A stretch of 30,400 nucleotides of DNA from Bifidobacterium breve (GTDB taxonomy: Bacteria; Actinomycetota; Acidimicrobiia; IMCC26256). Where the stretch lies: the NCBI GenBank assembly GCA_945907055.1, contig CAMDSG010000002.1:1-30400 (forward strand), in the 5' to 3' direction. Position numbers and translations under genes: made by a program. The notes beneath the pieces were generated by a model, which was given only the letters and a program-made list of their open reading frames with translations, was not told where the DNA came from and did not search any database. This document shows, in pieces, positions 8,461 through 16,567 of the stretch (its first letter is position 1; the number at the start of each line of letters is the position of its first letter).

Positions 8461-9674
8461 GCCGCCCGCGCCTGATACACGTAACCACTGCAGATATAAG
8501 CCTCTCTCTGCTTCTAGGGCCTCAACTACGAGCGTTCTCCACTGCAGGCTACGAAGTAATCGGCGCATCGGCTCCAGGCCCATTTACCGAGGAGCTTGAG
8601 TCTTGGGGCATTGAGCACCGACCACTCAAGCATGCGACGCGCTCGATGGCGCCCCATAAAGATGCCGCTGCAATGGGGGAGTTATACAGACTCTTCAGGG
8701 AACTTCGCCCTGAGATTGTGCACACACATAATCCAAAACCAGGTCTCTACGGACGGATCGCTGCGCGAGCTGCGAGAGTGCCCGTAGTGGTCAACACCGT
8801 GCATGGCCTATATGCGCTACCTGAGGACAGGTTTGCAAAACGATCGGTTGTTTACTCGCTAGAGCGCCTCGCATCTATGTGCTCGGATGCTGAGCTGATT
8901 CAGAACCCAGAGGACATCGCGACTCTCCTCAAAATTGGGGTGCCCAGTAAGAAGATTCGGCTCCTCGGTAACGGTGTAGACCTGACGCGCTTCAAGCCTT
9001 TAACTGAGGGCGATCAAGAATCCAACAAAGAAACATCGGATATCCAGCCTGAAACACGGAGTGAAAGCCTACGCGACAAATTGCGAGCTGAATTAGGGGT
9101 CGGAGATTCAACCGTTCTATGTGGAGCCGTTGGTCGCCTGGTCTGGGAGAAGGGCTATCGCGAAGTATTCGCAGCCGCAGAGGCTCTTAAGAAGCAGGGA
9201 GTTGAGGCTGCATTCATAGTTGTCGGGCCTACAGATCCGGAAAAATCCGACGGAGTGGACGCCGCATCAATCGCAGCAGCGGAGGCCAACGGCGTTCGCT
9301 TCCTTGGGATGCGTTCAGACGTTGAAGACCTGTACAGCGCTATGGATCTCTATATCCTTGCCTCCTATCGCGAGGGATTTCCGCGATCGGCGATGGAGGC
9401 GGCGGCATCTGGCTTACCAGTCGTTGCAACCGATATTCGCGGCTGTCGCCAAGTAGTTGACCCAGGCCTAACCGGGTTGCTTGTACCTGCCCGCGATTCT
9501 CAGGCACTGACATCTGCGATCTTGGAGATGGTTAAGGACCCAATTAAGCGCAGTGAGATGGGTAGTCGCGCCATAGCAAAAGCTAGAGCGGAGTTTGACC
9601 ATCAACGCGTAATCGACATCACGCTTGAAAACTACGACCGACTTCTAGCCGATAAAAGGGTCTCTCCTCGATGA
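8457..9674 (+). CDS. Glycosyltransferase family 4
   Basis: A 405-residue GT-B enzyme resembling the PglA/TuaC/Cap-type GT4 group. The N-terminal domain has LIHVTTADISLSLLLGPQL, VIGASAPGPF and PEIVHTHNPKPGLYGRIAAR; the NTVHGLYA segment is typical of the group. The donor domain has VGRLVWEKGYREV and the full E-x7-E motif in SYREGFPRSAMEAAASGLP, then ATDIRGCRQVV. Between the two domains (about residues 180–205) is a polar, acidic, low-complexity insertion (EGDQESNKETSD) longer than usual. Start GTG 8457 overlaps the deacetylase stop; its own stop overlaps the GNAT start (ATGA). Likely extends a prenyl-linked glycan begun by the WecA-type enzyme of the same operon. Confidence 0.88.
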   Translation: MSRPRLIHVTTADISLSLLLGPQLRAFSTAGYEVIGASAPGPFTEELESWGIEHRPLKHATRSMAPHKDAAAMGELYRLFRELRPEIVHTHNPKPGLYGRIAARAARVPVVVNTVHGLYALPEDRFAKRSVVYSLERLASMCSDAELIQNPEDIATLLKIGVPSKKIRLLGNGVDLTRFKPLTEGDQESNKETSDIQPETRSESLRDKLRAELGVGDSTVLCGAVGRLVWEKGYREVFAAAEALKKQGVEAAFIVVGPTDPEKSDGVDAASIAAAEANGVRFLGMRSDVEDLYSAMDLYILASYREGFPRSAMEAAASGLPVVATDIRGCRQVVDPGLTGLLVPARDSQALTSAILEMVKDPIKRSEMGSRAIAKARAEFDHQRVIDITLENYDRLLADKRVSPR

Positions 9675-10297
9675 GCGGGAAGCCCATGTCCTCTGATTAT
9701 TTGATCCGATTGGGCACGCAGAGAGATGCGGCTACTTCGTCGCTTCTACATTCGTCTCGTATTACCGAGGGGTTCCTTCCGACGCTTGGCCCTCGATTCC
9801 TTGCAAGGCTCTACCGTCGAATTGCCCTTGACCGAGACTCTTTCTTAATGGTCGCCGAGAAGGACGGGGAGATTATCGCGATGGCCGCGTGTACGGGTGA
9901 CCTTGGGCATCTCTACAGAGTCTTCATTCTGCGCGACGGGCTAATCGCTGCAGCGAGTGCCCTCCTACCGATTCTTCGATCGCTCCCGCGCGTTTTAGAG
10001 ACACTTAAGTACCCATCACAGGGCGGCTCTGAGGTCTCTAAGACTCCTCTCCCTGGGGCGGAGGTTCTTGCTGTTGCAGTTAGAGAAGGATCATCAGGGC
10101 TCGGAGTCGGTCGCCAAATTATGGTTGCTGTGATTGCAGAGTTCACGCGCAGAGGCACTGAGAGTTTCAAAGTTATTACTAACTCTGATAATGCAGCCGC
10201 TCTCGCTCTCTACCGGTCTGTAGGTTTTCGGGATACCGCGGCACTAGAGGTACACGAAGGCACAGATTCACTTGCGCTTGTTTGGAGTAACGAGTGA
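9671..10297 (+). CDS. GNAT-family N-acetyltransferase, probably sugar-modifying
   Basis: A 208-residue GNAT protein. The acetyl-CoA loop is VREGSSGLGVGRQIM (SxLGVG as the Q/RxxGxG/A equivalent), and the C-terminal NSDNAAALALYRSVGF is the characteristic last helix and strand. A hydrophobic arginine-bounded segment near residues 88–105 may help membrane association. Starts at ATG 9671 in an ATGA overlap with the GT4 stop, and its TGA overlaps the next GTG. Its place among a GT4, a WecA-type transferase and a DegT aminotransferase suggests it acetylates the amino group made by the aminotransferase, as WecD does for dTDP-Fuc4N; this is inference from context. Specificity is not readable. Confidence 0.8.
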   Translation: MSGKPMSSDYLIRLGTQRDAATSSLLHSSRITEGFLPTLGPRFLARLYRRIALDRDSFLMVAEKDGEIIAMAACTGDLGHLYRVFILRDGLIAAASALLPILRSLPRVLETLKYPSQGGSEVSKTPLPGAEVLAVAVREGSSGLGVGRQIMVAVIAEFTRRGTESFKVITNSDNAAALALYRSVGFRDTAALEVHEGTDSLALVWSNE

Positions 10298-11283
10298 ACC
10301 CCTTTGTTGGTCTAATAACTGCATTTGTAGTCACTTGCGCGATGACGCCCATCGCTATTCGCGTAGCGCATCGCACCGGCATGGTGGATAGGCCTGGTTC
10401 CCTAAAAGTTCAGAGCACTCCGGTTGCTTACTTAGGTGGGGTTGCAGTCTTCGCCGGCGTATTTGGATCGCTCGCGGCGACAACTCCGCGCGTACTAATT
10501 CCGCTTGCTCTTGCTTTATTACTTGGACTCTTCGATGACCGCTTAGATATTTCCCCTCGTATACGCGTTATCTGCGAGGCTGTAATTGCTCTAATCGGCG
10601 GAGCATTGGTACCGGCCGGAGATGGCGCTTTGGGGGTTGCAATTACGGCGTTCCTCATTCTCGGACTGCTAAACGCCGTGAACCTTCTGGATGGCCTAGA
10701 TGGTCTCGCCGCTGGCGTCTGCTCTGCCTCAGCGATTGGCTTTGCATTCATATCTGAAGATCTCCGATTGGAAGACCCTCGATTGGAAGACCCTCGATTG
10801 CTCGCGTTATCGCTTCTTGGGGCACTAATTGGATTCTTAATATTCAATCGCCCTCCAGCACGGATCTATTTAGGCGACGCTGGCGCATATCTCATAGGCG
10901 TAGCGCTCGCGATCCTCGCAGCCCTAAGCCTCAACGGGGCGAGCAGCACCTCGGCGAGCGTTGCTATCTGGGCGGCACTCCCCCTAATCGTTGCAGTCCC
11001 GATTCTCGACACCCTGGTTGCGATTCTTCGAAGGCTCCGGGCTGGAGACCCGATCTTCTCTGGGGATCGGAGCCACATCTATGACCAATTATGCGATCGG
11101 GGCATCCCTGCCCAGCGTGTTGCCGTGATCATGGTCTCAGCACAGTGCGTCTTGGCACTCCTTGGAATTCTGGCCTCACGCCTAAGCAGTATTGCAAGTG
11201 TGTCCTTGATGCTCCTAAGCGCCGGTATTCTCATTGCAATCACGGTAAGGGCGGGGTTCCTAACCACAGACGGAGGACAATAA
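10294..11283 (+). CDS. WecA/MraY-family undecaprenyl-phosphate sugar-1-phosphate transferase
   Basis: A 329-residue polytopic membrane enzyme that would start glycan assembly by moving a HexNAc-1-phosphate from a UDP-sugar to undecaprenyl phosphate. Family motifs: LFDDRLD (residues 79–85, Mg-binding DDxxD), NAVNLLDGLDGLAAG (127–141), IYLGDAGAYLIG (191–202) and a final cytoplasmic loop DRSHIYDQL (His261) in place of the HIHH-type loop of WecA. About ten hydrophobic segments are visible. A loop at 158–169 carries the duplicated LEDPR pentapeptide from a 15-bp tandem repeat. Start GTG 10294 overlaps the GNAT stop (GTGA), and the stop abuts the next GTG with GGAGGA serving as ribosome site. MraY itself is unlikely because no cell-wall genes are adjacent. 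Confidence 0.88.
   Translation: MNPFVGLITAFVVTCAMTPIAIRVAHRTGMVDRPGSLKVQSTPVAYLGGVAVFAGVFGSLAATTPRVLIPLALALLLGLFDDRLDISPRIRVICEAVIALIGGALVPAGDGALGVAITAFLILGLLNAVNLLDGLDGLAAGVCSASAIGFAFISEDLRLEDPRLEDPRLLALSLLGALIGFLIFNRPPARIYLGDAGAYLIGVALAILAALSLNGASSTSASVAIWAALPLIVAVPILDTLVAILRRLRAGDPIFSGDRSHIYDQLCDRGIPAQRVAVIMVSAQCVLALLGILASRLSSIASVSLMLLSAGILIAITVRAGFLTTDGGQ
10765..10800 (+). repeat. 15-bp in-frame tandem repeat in the WecA-type gene
   Basis: CGATTGGAAGACCCT occurs at 10765–10779 and 10780–10794 identically, followed by a partial third unit CGATTG. It encodes RLEDP twice in a loop between membrane segments. Perfect identity points to a recent slipped-strand duplication. Confidence 0.92.
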
Positions 11284-12450
11284 GTGAAGAAGCTCGCAGT
11301 ACTCGGCGGCGACAAGTCATTCCCTGATGGCGTCGCGTTCGTGCGCCCTCCAGCACCGCCGCTCGAGGAGGTAGTAGCACGCCTCGCTCCTTCATACTCT
11401 CAAGGCGCACTAACCAATGGACCTTTAGTACGCGAGTTGGAGGGCTCTGTTGCAGAGCGACTCGGTGTCCGTAATGTTGTCGCAGTCTCCTCATGCACAA
11501 CAGGCTTGATGCTCTCTGTTGCTGGGCTCGCAGAATTTGGAGAGATCAACGGACCCGTCATCATGCCGTCGTTTACATTCTCCGCCGGCCCTCATGCAGT
11601 CGCGTGGAGCAACCTAGGCGTCCGCTTCGTTGAGTGTGACCCCCTAAGTTTTCAGATTGACCTTGCTCACACCTCGATGCATCTTGAGGGCGCAGGCGCA
11701 ATTATGGCGACGCATGTTTTCGGCGCGCCGTGCAGACCTGAACAAGTTGAGGCAATGGGTAAAAGCGCTGGTATCCCCGTTCTCTTCGATGCCGCACATG
11801 GCTTTGGGGCGCTTCGTAATGGCCGACCGCTTGGAGGATTCGGAGAGGTCGAAGTATTCAGCATGACCCCCACAAAGCCTCTAGTTGCAGGCGAGGGCGG
11901 TCTTGTCTGCACCGATAGAGACGACCTTGCTGAGTATCTTCGCCTCGCACGTGAGTATGGAAACCCCGGCGACTACAACACTCGTTTTATAGGCTTAAAC
12001 GGTCGTTTGTCTGAGATGCATGCAGCTATTGCCCTGGCCTCAATTTCCCATATTGATGAGCACCTAGAGACGCGCAGGCGCCTTGCCGCTAGATATTCGG
12101 ATGGAATCCTCGCGATCCCAGGGGTGAGGACTCAAGCAGTAGATAGTGAAGACCTATCTACCTATAAAGATTTTACGATCGCAATAGACGCTGGAGATTT
12201 CGGTGTTAGCCGAGACCAGCTTGTGACGGCTCTTAGCGCTGAGGGAATCGATACACGCAATTATTTTGATCCCCCCGTACACCGACAGGATTCGCATGCT
12301 TCGCGTTCTCCATCTGACCTACCGGTAACAGATGCTGTCTCAAAGACAGTGGTGAGTCTCCCCCTCTACCCCGCGTTAACCGACGCTGTGATCGATCAAA
12401 TTGTTGAGATCATCGCAGGTGTCGGGGAGAGCGCAGCGAGCCTCAACTAA
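11284..12450 (+). CDS. DegT/DnrJ/EryC1-family PLP-dependent sugar aminotransferase
   Basis: A 388-residue aminotransferase, normally converting a nucleotide-linked 4-keto-6-deoxy sugar into a 4-amino sugar with glutamate as donor. Visible features: YSQGALTNGPLVRELE substrate region, SSCTTGLMLSVAGL phosphate-binding turn, VLFDAAHGFG with Asp169 against the pyridine nitrogen, and SMTPTKPLVAGEGG with Lys198 as the internal aldimine. Later LNGRLSEMHAAIALASI and HRQDSH match the family. Start is GTG 11284 directly after the preceding TAA, with GGAGGA upstream. The 3' end overlaps by 8 bp a convergent membrane protein gene. With the dehydratase at 13694 and a neighbouring acetyltransferase it can make a bacillosamine-like or related 4-acetamido sugar; the exact product is inference. 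Confidence 0.88.
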   Translation: MKKLAVLGGDKSFPDGVAFVRPPAPPLEEVVARLAPSYSQGALTNGPLVRELEGSVAERLGVRNVVAVSSCTTGLMLSVAGLAEFGEINGPVIMPSFTFSAGPHAVAWSNLGVRFVECDPLSFQIDLAHTSMHLEGAGAIMATHVFGAPCRPEQVEAMGKSAGIPVLFDAAHGFGALRNGRPLGGFGEVEVFSMTPTKPLVAGEGGLVCTDRDDLAEYLRLAREYGNPGDYNTRFIGLNGRLSEMHAAIALASISHIDEHLETRRRLAARYSDGILAIPGVRTQAVDSEDLSTYKDFTIAIDAGDFGVSRDQLVTALSAEGIDTRNYFDPPVHRQDSHASRSPSDLPVTDAVSKTVVSLPLYPALTDAVIDQIVEIIAGVGESAASLN

Positions 12451-13480
12451 CGGAATTCTCTGCGGCTTGCCTGCGCGCCGATCGCGATATGCGCCGCCTG
12501 CCCAAGGGAAGCGCAACCCCAACGAATACCCCGGCGGCGAGCGCGGGGACTAGTCGAACAAATGCTTCGCCGGCACCAAACGCCATCCCCGCTATACGCG
12601 ATGCCCACATGGCAAGAATCAACTGTGCCGCAAGAATCGCGAGAGCTCTGCGTGTTCGGTTCCAGCCGAGCTCAAATCGAAACCAGACTCGAAGTCGGTG
12701 ACCTATCGGAATCGTTGCAAACAGCGCAAGCGCCCCGACAGACCCCACAATGGAACCAGGCCTCGCCCAACCTTCGTGGACTGCAACCCAGAGCAGGAGA
12801 CCAACCGCAGCGGCCGAGCCGCCCTCCCCTAAACGAGCTAGTCGGAATGGGAGCCCAAGAAGGGCGAGGGGTATAGCCGCGCCAAGCAGGACAAGCATGA
12901 GTTCGGTATCTGGAACCGTTGAGTAGACCGCTCCAATTGTGAAGAGCCACATCACTGGACCGAGGCCGAGGCGACCTAGGTCCCGGTCGGTCTCAGCAGC
13001 GAGCGGCCCGAGTATCGCGGTCCCGAGAATAACTAGCCAAGGAACCCAGCCCGGCCCGAAGAAGGTCTGCCCAGCGACGAGTCGCCAAGCACCTGGGAGG
13101 GCCAGAATCATTCCCGCCAGTAGTGGTGCTGGGGTCAGCCCCGCTATTGCAACCCCCAGCCAAACAAGGGCCAGCCCAAGAAAGACTCCGCTCGGTACGG
13201 CGGGGATATTGCCCCCAGCCTTTACCATCGGAGGCAAGGACCTCTGGAGAGCATCTAAGGCCATGAGTGAGGAGACCACGAATGCTGGACCAACTAGGCC
13301 GGGGAGTCTGCTCGGAGAGGCTCTAATGCGCAGCCGCCTTAACCATCTTCTCCCGACAGCCGATCGGAGCCAGACGGCTATTAGCGCCAATACCCCAGCG
13401 CCTGCAGCGGCTACTAACCCCCGCAGTGCCCCTATATGAAGCTCAGGGGCCTCGAGCGCAGTTCTAATTGGATCAAACAT
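12443..13480 (-). CDS. Polytopic membrane protein of unknown function
   Basis: A 345-residue protein of about eleven hydrophobic segments with little else. I do not recognise a family: it shows no clear Wzx, Wzy or ABC-transporter signature. Arg-rich short loops, such as RRWLRRLRIRASPSR near the N-terminus and RRRISRSARRQ at the C-terminus, suggest cytoplasmic ends by the positive-inside rule. ATG 13480 is chosen because GGTGGGG precedes it; a TTG at 13492 would add four residues but has its G-rich site too close. It is alone on the minus strand, overlapping the aminotransferase 3' end by 8 bp and divergent from the dehydratase. Context suggests export, polymerisation or assembly of the glycan. 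Confidence 0.7.
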   Translation of the reverse strand: MFDPIRTALEAPELHIGALRGLVAAAGAGVLALIAVWLRSAVGRRWLRRLRIRASPSRLPGLVGPAFVVSSLMALDALQRSLPPMVKAGGNIPAVPSGVFLGLALVWLGVAIAGLTPAPLLAGMILALPGAWRLVAGQTFFGPGWVPWLVILGTAILGPLAAETDRDLGRLGLGPVMWLFTIGAVYSTVPDTELMLVLLGAAIPLALLGLPFRLARLGEGGSAAAVGLLLWVAVHEGWARPGSIVGSVGALALFATIPIGHRLRVWFRFELGWNRTRRALAILAAQLILAMWASRIAGMAFGAGEAFVRLVPALAAGVFVGVALPLGRRRISRSARRQAAENSVS

Positions 13481-13693
13481 TGGCCCCACCAACCTCAGGC
13501 TTAACGCATAATTCGACTCTTCGTAGCACCGTATTCACTTTCGGTGAAATTAGGTCTTGCGCTCACGGTTACTTGAGGTGAGAATAGACGCAGTTTCTAG
13601 GGGGACCGGGCAGTCCGCTTTGATTTGGTTTCATTATTGATCCCAAGTTAGGTCGGATCCCTCTCCAGCAAGAGCTATCGGGGGGAGTTGAGT
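13481..13693. promoter_or_regulatory. Divergent intergenic region with small inverted repeats
   Basis: This is the largest gap in the glycan locus (213 bp) and should contain promoters for the membrane protein (-) and the dehydratase operon (+). It holds two overlapping small hairpins, TTCAC/GTGAA (13534–13538 with 13544–13548) and CACCG/CGGTG (13527–13531 with 13542–13546), which could be an operator or alternative structures. A GGGGGAG ribosome site at 13681–13687 serves the dehydratase. I could not find a confident -35/-10 pair on either strand. Confidence 0.35.
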
Positions 13694-15601
13694 ATGGCAT
13701 TGGTCTCATCATCAATAGTGCCCGCGCGACTGAGGTCGAAGAGAAGCCTCAGAATCATCACTGATAACGCGGCTTGGGTCTTCGCTATGTATGCAGCGGT
13801 ATTACTTCGCCTTGATTTTGATATGACTCGCGTTGAGGCGTTCCGCGTAGCGACTCTGATCCCACTCGCATGGGCCCTTCAGTTTCTTTTCGGATGGCTA
13901 TTCGGGCTCTACCGCGGCTTCTGGATCAACGGCTCTTTCGATGAAGTCGCGGCCCTTGCTCGCACGGTCGGAGCAGTCACCGGAGTTCTATTCATCTACG
14001 ACTTACTAATCCCGGCGGTAATCCCGGGCACTCGGCCGGCACCCGCTAGCGCAATTATTGCTGCCGGATTCCTAGCCCTCGTGGCATCAGGTGGCGTTCG
14101 GTACGTCGCTCGCCATGCAATTGACCGTCGCCGTAGAGCTAGAGATGAAGGCCTACCTCGAGCACTCATCTTCGGGACCGGCGAGTGCGGGGTGCGAATG
14201 ATCAACTCCCTGCTCTTTGAAGACTCCAGCCCCTGTATCCCTGTAGCACTTCTCGACGACGACCGCGAAAAACAGAACCTCACCGTTAAGGGCCTGCGCG
14301 TCATCGGCGGGCGTGCATCGATGTTCGATGCGGCGAGGCGCTTCAACGCGACTGTCTTGGTTATCGCAATCCCAACCGCCGAGGGATCGACCATTCGTGA
14401 GCTCACAGCACTCGCCGAACTCGCCCAGCTAGAGGTACTAGTAGTTCCTACTGTCACTGAGTTATTCGGTAGTCAGGTGCGCGCTACTGACCTTCGTGAG
14501 CCGACCGAGGCTGACCTTCTCGGTCGACGCATCATCGAGACAGACCTTGAGCAAGCAGCCTCCTACCTGCAAGACCGTGTTGTACTTGTAACCGGGGCTG
14601 GAGGATCAATCGGCTCGGAGTTATGTCGGCAAATCTCGCGCTTTGGGCCACGAAGACTAGTAATGCTCGATAGAGACGAGTCCGGTCTCCACCAGGTGCA
14701 GCTTTCACTAGAGGGCCGGGCTCTGCTTGATTCTCCAGACTTAATACTCCTCGATATTCGAGACCGCGATCGCGTCGCTGAATTGTTCGGCGAGATTCGC
14801 CCCGACGTCGTCTTCCATGCTGCGGCTCTTAAGCACCTACCTCTTCTTCAGGCCCACCCGGTAGAGGCCCTTAAATCCAACGTATGGGGATCTCTCTCCG
14901 TGCTTGATGCCGCAGCCGCTGCAGGCGTAACACGATTTGTAAACATCTCGACTGATAAAGCCGCCAACGCGTGCAGCATCCTTGGATACTCGAAACGCAT
15001 AGCCGAGGGCCTCACCTCCTACTTCGGACTGCGACACCCTGGTACCTACCTAAGTGTTCGCTTCGGGAATGTTCTCGGCAGCAGAGGCTCTGTGCTTACC
15101 GCATTCAGAGCACAGATTGAGGCAGGCGGACCGGTCACAGTTACGCATCCAGATGTGACCCGCTATTTCATGACCATCGAGGAAGCAGTTCAATTAGTAA
15201 TCCAAGCCGGAGCTATTGGTCACGACGGTGAGGCACTCGTCCTCGATATGGGTGAGCCGGTAAAGATTGCGGATGTAGCACGAAGGCTCTGTGCCAACCA
15301 TGTGCCAGAGATTCCGATTGTCTTCACGGGGCTGCGCCCTGGAGAGAAGATGCATGAAGAACTCTTCGCAGATGGAGAAGCCTCGTACCAATCCAATCAC
15401 GAATTGATTCGCTATGTCAGGGTCCCGGATCTTGACCCAACATTTGTGCGTGACGTCAATGCGAAAGTAAGCGGAAAAGACATGGCCTCGCTCCTTGAGT
15501 TCCTTGCTCGCACCATGACCGTCGTACTTGGTGATGAACCAGTGAGCAGCGGTGTCTTTGAGGCTCCAAGGGTCGATCGAGTCGTGGACGGCGCGCTGTA
15601 A
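13694..15601 (+). CDS. UDP-N-acetylhexosamine 4,6-dehydratase, membrane-bound long form (PglF/CapD/WbpM type)
   Basis: A 635-residue protein of the long nucleotide-sugar dehydratase family, which makes the UDP-4-keto-6-deoxy-HexNAc used by the DegT aminotransferase. Four N-terminal membrane segments (about 25–40, 52–71, 90–110, 118–136) are followed by a CoA-binding-like Rossmann domain (ALIFGTGECGVRM near 157) and the catalytic SDR domain (VVLVTGAGGSIGSEL, 297–310). The active-site element STDKAANACSILGYSKR has Thr420, Asp421, Lys422 and Lys434; at the position of the classical SDR tyrosine it has Leu430, as PglF has Met. ATG 13694 is six bases from GGGGGAG; TTG at 13688 is too close. First gene of a plus-strand operon. 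Confidence 0.88.
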   Translation: MALVSSSIVPARLRSKRSLRIITDNAAWVFAMYAAVLLRLDFDMTRVEAFRVATLIPLAWALQFLFGWLFGLYRGFWINGSFDEVAALARTVGAVTGVLFIYDLLIPAVIPGTRPAPASAIIAAGFLALVASGGVRYVARHAIDRRRRARDEGLPRALIFGTGECGVRMINSLLFEDSSPCIPVALLDDDREKQNLTVKGLRVIGGRASMFDAARRFNATVLVIAIPTAEGSTIRELTALAELAQLEVLVVPTVTELFGSQVRATDLREPTEADLLGRRIIETDLEQAASYLQDRVVLVTGAGGSIGSELCRQISRFGPRRLVMLDRDESGLHQVQLSLEGRALLDSPDLILLDIRDRDRVAELFGEIRPDVVFHAAALKHLPLLQAHPVEALKSNVWGSLSVLDAAAAAGVTRFVNISTDKAANACSILGYSKRIAEGLTSYFGLRHPGTYLSVRFGNVLGSRGSVLTAFRAQIEAGGPVTVTHPDVTRYFMTIEEAVQLVIQAGAIGHDGEALVLDMGEPVKIADVARRLCANHVPEIPIVFTGLRPGEKMHEELFADGEASYQSNHELIRYVRVPDLDPTFVRDVNAKVSGKDMASLLEFLARTMTVVLGDEPVSSGVFEAPRVDRVVDGAL

Positions 15602-15607
15602 AGGTAT

Positions 15608-15630
15608 TTAGGCCTCCGATTACGGCCTAA
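15608..15630 (+). promoter_or_regulatory. Perfect stem-loop just upstream of the epimerase start
   Basis: TTAGGCC (15608–15614) pairs with GGCCTAA (15624–15630) around a 9-nt loop. It ends four bases before the ATG at 15635, where a Shine-Dalgarno would be expected, and none is visible. No T-run follows, so it is not a standard terminator; it could limit translation of the epimerase or be a processing site. Confidence 0.5.
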
Positions 15631-15634
15631 TCTC

Positions 15635-16567
15635 ATGCCTGTGAAAATTCTTATCACCGGCGGAGCCGGATTCATAGGCTCGAACCTCGCGGATGCATTA
15701 CTCGCACGTGGAGACTCTGTGCGCATACTCGACGACCTCTCAACAGGGTTCAAGGAGAACGTCCCAGACGGAGCCGAGTTGATTATTGGTTCGGTCGCTG
15801 ACGAGGAGTGCGTCGCTGCAGCGATGGACGGAGTCGAGGCGGTTTTCCATGAGGGTGCGCGTGGATCTGTTGCGCGCTCCGTTGCGCTGCCACTCGAGAC
15901 CGATACGGCCAACACACACGGAACCCTCACGGTGCTGCACCGCGCTCAGCAGGCAGGAGTGCGAAGGGTTATCTATGCATCCTCGAGCAGCGTCTACGGT
16001 GGCGCAACCGCTCCCCCAACTGCTGAGACCGCACCACTCGTTCCTCGCTCTCCATATGCCGCGACAAAACTCGCCGGAGAGGTTTACTGCCGTGTATTCG
16101 CCGAGTTACATGGCCTAGAGACTGTTTCGCTGCGATATTTCAATGTCTTTGGGCCACGGCAGAGACCTGACTCTCAATACGCAGCGGTAATTCCACTATT
16201 TATTGAGGCGTTATCTGCCGGGAAGCCAGTTGAGGTCCATGGTGACGGACTGCAGAGCAGAGACTTCACGTATGTCTCTGATGTTGTAGCCGGCAATATC
16301 GCTGCCTTAGAGGCGCCTGCTGATAAGTGCTCTGGGAGGGTCTTCAATCTTGCTCCAGGCACTACCCAATCGCTACTCGACCTCTTAGATTCTCTTGGGA
16401 GAATCCTCGGCGTCACCCCTGAACGTATTCACACAGAGTCGCGCGCTGGAGATGTAAAACTCTCCCAAGCAGATTCCTCACTAATAGCAAGCGCACTTGG
16501 ATTCTCCTGCAGCGTTGGTTTCCACGAAGGACTCGAGCGCACTGTTGATTGGTTCTCAAAAAGATGA
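15635..16567 (+). CDS. NAD-dependent sugar epimerase (GalE/WbpP-like extended SDR)
   Basis: A 310-residue extended short-chain dehydrogenase, probably a UDP-glucose or UDP-GlcNAc 4-epimerase. The NAD-binding GGAGFIG (9–15), ILDDLSTG, FHEGARGSVARS, catalytic ASSSSVYGG (Ser 117–119) and YAATK (Tyr141, Lys145) are all present, as is the substrate-binding YFNVFGPRQRPDSQYAAVIP, whose Tyr-Ala-Ala-Val-Ile-Pro segment resembles WbpP-type UDP-HexNAc epimerases. Full family length. The ATG at 15635 lies directly after a stem-loop without a visible Shine-Dalgarno, which is unusual. The stop overlaps the methyltransferase start (ATGA). It would supply a Gal/GalNAc-type donor to the glycosyltransferases of the locus; donor identity is inference. 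Confidence 0.85.
   Translation: MPVKILITGGAGFIGSNLADALLARGDSVRILDDLSTGFKENVPDGAELIIGSVADEECVAAAMDGVEAVFHEGARGSVARSVALPLETDTANTHGTLTVLHRAQQAGVRRVIYASSSSVYGGATAPPTAETAPLVPRSPYAATKLAGEVYCRVFAELHGLETVSLRYFNVFGPRQRPDSQYAAVIPLFIEALSAGKPVEVHGDGLQSRDFTYVSDVVAGNIAALEAPADKCSGRVFNLAPGTTQSLLDLLDSLGRILGVTPERIHTESRAGDVKLSQADSSLIASALGFSCSVGFHEGLERTVDWFSKR

Noticed and set aside
10428..10847. 139-residue minus-strand open frame with SSNRGSSNRGSSNR repeats
   Set aside because: Complement of the WecA-type gene; its repeats come from the 15-bp tandem duplication in that gene.
12939..13439. 166-residue plus-strand open frame
   Set aside because: Antisense to the membrane protein gene; Pro/Arg/Ser-rich composition typical of a shadow frame.
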